Positions 6,573-8,617 of a stretch of DNA of 8,617 nt are shown here, one piece after another. The stretch comes from Deltaproteobacteria bacterium. GTDB lineage: Bacteria; Myxococcota_A; UBA9160; SZUA-336. The translations under genes were made by a program, and so were the position numbers. The first letter of the stretch is position 1; each line of letters starts with the position of its first letter. The DNA lies in the NCBI GenBank assembly GCA_030673955.1, contig DAOVBF010000035.1:1-8617 (forward strand), in the 5' to 3' direction. The notes under the pieces are model-generated. The model was not told the origin of the DNA. It saw only the letters and a program-made list of their open reading frames with translations, and did no database searches.

Positions 6573-6742
6573 CGAGCGCTCGTCGAATGGTTCAACGGGG
6601 AGAGGGACCTCGAGCTGTACGAGGACGATACGCAGCTGGTGGACACGGTCGCGCTAGAGGGTCAGCGCGCTCCGGGAGTTGCTGGCCTCCAAGTGAGCGG
6701 CTGACGAATCTCTCCCTCTACGGAAACGACTACTGACAGGAT
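6573..6742. other. Intergenic region between convergent genes, with a possible degraded coding remnant
   Basis: 170 bp between the stops of the alanine dehydrogenase and FMN-protein genes. The plus strand stays open in the dehydrogenase frame from 6573 to a TGA at 6702-6704 and reads with protein-like composition (WFNGERDLELYEDDTQLVDT within it). A +1 shift near 6669 would instead end it as LRELLASK at 6694-6696. There is no clear start or SD for a separate gene, so it may be the tail of a lost gene. A 14-bp perfect palindrome (6571-6584) touches the dehydrogenase stop. I see no standard hairpin-plus-T-tract terminator for either gene. Confidence 0.25.
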
Positions 6743-7225
6743 TCAGTCCGGCAGCTCAACTTCGAACTTGTAGCCGAACCACCGGCTATTGTCGATCAAC
6801 CGGATCCACCGAGGTTTCAGACAGTAGAGGTTCGCCTCTTTCAAGCGCTGCGCGATGGTCTCCTCGTCCTGGCTTTTCGGCATCTCGAACAGCGCGCGCA
6901 CATCGGCGAACTTCCGCAGGTAATGTTCTAAGCCACGCAGCCTGGCAGCACCCTCCAACACGTCCACCGGCCCCTCGATCTGCAGACCCTTGACATCGGT
7001 CCACCGCCCGCAGTCCGCGTCGACGGTGACCACGGCATCACTGCCCGCCGCCAGATCCCGGGCATGCCGCGTGCGGTAGTCGGATACGAAATAGAGATTC
7101 AGATCGGCATCGCTGGCGAAGAACAGACTCGCGGCCCAGGGCTTGCCGTCGGTGCAGGTGGCCAGAGTCAGGGTATTGTGAGCCTCCAGCATCTGCCGGA
7201 TCGCTACCTGCTCGTCCCCGCTCAC
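6743..7225 (-). CDS. FMN-binding split-barrel protein, pyridoxamine 5'-phosphate oxidase-like family
   Basis: A 160-aa protein of the small flavin-binding split-barrel group. Family features are LATCTDGKPWAASLFF (about 20-35), LYFVSDYRTRHARDLA (about 44-59) with the Ser/Arg/His positions that usually hold the FMN phosphate, and DVKGLQIEGPV (about 77-87) closing the barrel. The C-terminal half is helical and Trp-rich (IRLIDNSRWFGYKFEVEL). Members bind FMN, F420 or heme and most are uncharacterised, so this is probably not a true PdxH. The GTG start shares the bases GTGA with the upstream UbiX stop, a 4-nt overlap typical of translational coupling, with AGGCGAG just upstream as SD. The pairing with a flavin prenyltransferase suggests a flavin-related partner role, which is inference. 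Confidence 0.85.
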   Translation of the reverse strand: MSGDEQVAIRQMLEAHNTLTLATCTDGKPWAASLFFASDADLNLYFVSDYRTRHARDLAAGSDAVVTVDADCGRWTDVKGLQIEGPVDVLEGAARLRGLEHYLRKFADVRALFEMPKSQDEETIAQRLKEANLYCLKPRWIRLIDNSRWFGYKFEVELPD

Positions 7226-7815
7226 TGCTCGCCTGTCTTGGCCCGCCGCTTGGCGCCCTGCCAGCGCTTCACCAGGCCACTGTCGATCCCGAAGAGGTCC
7301 AGAAGCCGCCCGACGGTGTGATTGATGATGTCGTCCACCGACGCGGGATCGTTGTAGAAGGCCGGCATTGGCGGCGCGATGACGGCCCCCATCTGCGCGG
7401 CCTCGTGCAGCAGGCGCGTATGCCCCACATGCAGCGGTGTCTCCCGGGGGACCAGCACGAGCCGGCGATGCTCCTTGAGGACGACATCTGCGGCCCGCAC
7501 GAGCAGATTATCGGCATAGGAATTGACCACGCCGGACAGGGTCTTCATGGAGCAGGGAGCGATGACCATGCCGTCGGTCGGATAGGAACCACTCGCGATG
7601 GTCGCGGCGAGATTCTGATCGCTGTGAACCACGTCGGCCAGGACTTCAACGTCCCGGACCGAGAAACTGGTCTCGCGGGCGATATTGAGCTTGGCGCCGT
7701 TACTGAGAATCAGGTGGGTCTCAACGTCCGCCACGCCGTGCAGCACCTCGAGGAGACGGATCCCGTAGATAACGCCGCTCGCCCCGGATATCCCCACAAT
7801 CAGCCGTGTACTCAT
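7222..7815 (-). CDS. ubiX: UbiX/Pad1-family flavin prenyltransferase
   Basis: A 197-aa flavoprotein of normal family length that joins a dimethylallyl group to FMN, making prenylated FMN for UbiD-type decarboxylases. Visible motifs, numbered from the ATG at 7815, are GISGASG (8-14) for FMN binding, Glu48 in ARETS, the APCSMKTLSG segment (86-95) with Ser89, VPRETPLH (122-129) with Arg124-Glu125, Arg134, Tyr154 in PAFYNDP and Trp185. These correspond to the FMN- and prenyl-phosphate-binding residues known in UbiX. A GTG at 7821 would add two residues; neither start has a strong SD. TAGAAT at 7845-7840 (minus strand) could be a -10 element, without a good -35. No ubiD gene is in the window, so the user of the cofactor lies elsewhere. 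Confidence 0.93.
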   Translation of the reverse strand: MSTRLIVGISGASGVIYGIRLLEVLHGVADVETHLILSNGAKLNIARETSFSVRDVEVLADVVHSDQNLAATIASGSYPTDGMVIAPCSMKTLSGVVNSYADNLLVRAADVVLKEHRRLVLVPRETPLHVGHTRLLHEAAQMGAVIAPPMPAFYNDPASVDDIINHTVGRLLDLFGIDSGLVKRWQGAKRRAKTGEQ

Positions 7816-7965
7816 CTGCACAATGATACTGACGTCCGTCCCATTCTACGATGATCCTCGCTGGGGCCCACGCTGCCCGTCCCGAAGGAGCGGGTCGTGC
7901 CGCTGCGTCGCGGACACGTCGCGGTGGCCGACTCGAATCGGCGCTGGCCTGACATGACAAGGATT

Positions 7966-7981
7966 TGGCCCGAAGGGGGCT
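7966..7981 (+). promoter_or_regulatory. Candidate sigma-54 (-24/-12) promoter
   Basis: TGGCCCG, four bases, then GGGCT. The invariant GG (7967-7968) and GC (7979-7980) have the 12-nt offset of the -24/-12 consensus, and TGGCCCG differs from TGGCACG at one base; the -12 half is poorer. It points to the iron-sulfur subunit gene, about 125 nt downstream. No activator gene is in the window. Confidence 0.25.
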
Positions 7982-8040
7982 TGATTACATCCCCGGAAAC
8001 TTGTTCCAATTGAGCGGCCCTCAGGGTGAGGCACTGGAGC

Positions 8041-8064
8041 GCGCCGGGGAGGGCGCCGGGGAGG
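8041..8064 (+). repeat. Two-copy 12-bp tandem repeat
   Basis: GCGCCGGGGAGG occurs twice in exact succession, then starts a third time as GCGCGG. It lies in the leader before the GTG at 8107; probably a simple slippage duplication. Confidence 0.8.
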
Positions 8065-8106
8065 GCGCGGCCGGACCCGAGCACGGCAGAGAGGGAAACA
8101 GCACCG

Positions 8107-8610
8107 GTGCAGCCAACGCTGACCAGCAAGACGGTCACACTGCTCGTGAACCGAAGCCGGCACACGCTGGACGTAGGCGTGAACGAGACTCTGCTCGAGG
8201 TGCTGAGGGAGAGACTGGATCTCACCGGTGCCAAGGTCGGCTGCAATCAGGGTGAGTGCGGCGCCTGCACCGTTCTGATCGACAGTGTACCCGTACTTTC
8301 TTGCCTCACACTGGCGATGGAGTGCGAGGGGAGAGCGATCCAGACCGTCGAGGGGGTCGAGAACCCCGAGACGGGCCAACTCGATCCGCTTCAGGAGGCG
8401 TTCGTGGAGCACCACGCGATCCAGTGCGGATTCTGCACACCTGGAATGGTCATGTCGGCCAAGGCGCTCCTCGACGCGAACCCTACCCCATCGGTCGAGG
8501 ATATTCGGCACGCGATCCAGGGAAACCTCTGCCGGTGCACGGGCTACGCCCAGATCGTCGAGGCTATCCGGGCTGTGGGCGAGATGAGAGGGAAAGCTCC
8601 GCATGGCTGA
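8107..8610 (+). CDS. Molybdenum hydroxylase 2Fe-2S small subunit (CoxS / aldehyde or xanthine dehydrogenase iron-sulfur subunit)
   Basis: A 167-aa subunit, typical for the family, carrying two [2Fe-2S] clusters that pass electrons from the molybdopterin subunit to the FAD subunit. The N-terminal plant-ferredoxin-like domain has Cys46, Cys51, Cys54 and Cys66 (CNQGECGAC plus a later Cys). The C-terminal helical domain has QCGFCTPG with Cys107 and Cys110, and LCRCTGY with Cys142 and Cys144. All eight ligands are present, as is Gln106, which contacts the molybdopterin in relatives. The GTG at 8107 is chosen because the family fold begins within ten residues and GAGAGGGA (8089-8096) lies upstream. 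The downstream gene starts inside its last codons. Substrate depends on the large subunit, outside the window: CO, aldehyde, xanthine, nicotinate-type and others are all possible. Confidence 0.95.
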   Translation: MQPTLTSKTVTLLVNRSRHTLDVGVNETLLEVLRERLDLTGAKVGCNQGECGACTVLIDSVPVLSCLTLAMECEGRAIQTVEGVENPETGQLDPLQEAFVEHHAIQCGFCTPGMVMSAKALLDANPTPSVEDIRHAIQGNLCRCTGYAQIVEAIRAVGEMRGKAPHG

Positions 8611-8617
8611 GGCAGGG
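8603..8617 (+). CDS. Start of the next gene (partial), probably another molybdenum hydroxylase subunit
   Basis: ATG at 8603 overlaps the last 8 bases of the iron-sulfur subunit gene and reads MAEAG to the window edge. GAGAGGGA (8586-8593) lies 9 nt upstream as SD. In this family the small-subunit gene is usually next to the large molybdopterin subunit or the FAD subunit gene, so one of these is expected; five codons cannot show which. Confidence 0.55.

Larger units (their letters stand above)
7822..8106. other. Divergent promoter region between ubiX and the 2Fe-2S subunit gene
   Basis: 285 bp without a supported gene. It holds a hairpin-prone GCCGA...TCGGC stretch at 7927-7942, a possible sigma-54-type site at 7966-7981, and a 12-bp direct repeat at 8041-8064. 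The reading frame that opens at 8026 adds a Pro/Arg/Ala-rich extension absent from the iron-sulfur family and is treated as non-coding. Confidence 0.5.

Noticed and set aside
8026..8106. N-terminal extension of the iron-sulfur subunit
   Set aside because: It encodes a low-complexity Pro/Arg/Ala stretch derived from the 12-bp tandem repeat, and the fold starts after the GTG at 8107. A twin-arginine signal is not present.
7846..8604. Minus-strand open frame opposite the iron-sulfur subunit and its leader
   Set aside because: The opposite strand has all eight cluster cysteines in the correct pattern; this frame has no domain signal.

Overview
The window is high-GC, gene-dense bacterial DNA with short intergenic gaps and clear Shine-Dalgarno (SD) sites. 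It suggests a free-living, metabolically versatile Gram-negative-type bacterium or an environmental metagenome contig; no gene here fixes the phylum. I see no tRNA, rRNA, CRISPR array, transposase or phage gene.

Layout: (1) Positions 1 to about 150 on the plus strand look like the C-terminal tail of a sulfatase that entered from the left, but its frame stays open across an antisense gene. (2) From 5289 down to 64 lies a tightly packed minus-strand operon with gaps of 19, 36, 28 and 46 bp. Its order is TetR regulator, PLP decarboxylase/lyase (group II or sphingosine-phosphate-lyase type), SpuC-like class III omega-aminotransferase, Zn-dependent hydantoinase/carbamoylase-family amidohydrolase (HyuC/AllC/beta-ureidopropionase type), and a small unknown membrane-anchored protein. 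(3) Divergent from tetR is a complete alanine dehydrogenase gene (5466-6572). Between the two lies a perfect 10-bp-arm palindrome (5344-5366) with A/T tracts, probably the TetR operator or possibly an attenuator. (4) A convergent two-gene minus-strand unit follows: a UbiX-type flavin prenyltransferase whose stop codon overlaps the start of an FMN-binding pyridoxamine-phosphate-oxidase-like protein. (5) At the right edge, on the plus strand, are the 2Fe-2S small subunit of a molybdenum hydroxylase and the first five codons of an overlapping downstream gene, probably the next subunit.

How the genes may work together (inference): regions 2 and 3 read like a dedicated nitrogen-compound catabolic module. 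An N-carbamoyl (or related ureido) amino acid is hydrolysed to the amino acid, which may be decarboxylated to an amine. The amine is then transaminated onto pyruvate, giving an aldehyde and L-alanine. Alanine dehydrogenase returns pyruvate and releases ammonium plus NADH. The TetR protein at the head of the operon would respond to the substrate or an intermediate. The true substrate cannot be read from sequence. The combination of this decarboxylase/lyase with a carbamoylase, an aminotransferase and alanine dehydrogenase under one regulator is the most interesting part of the window.
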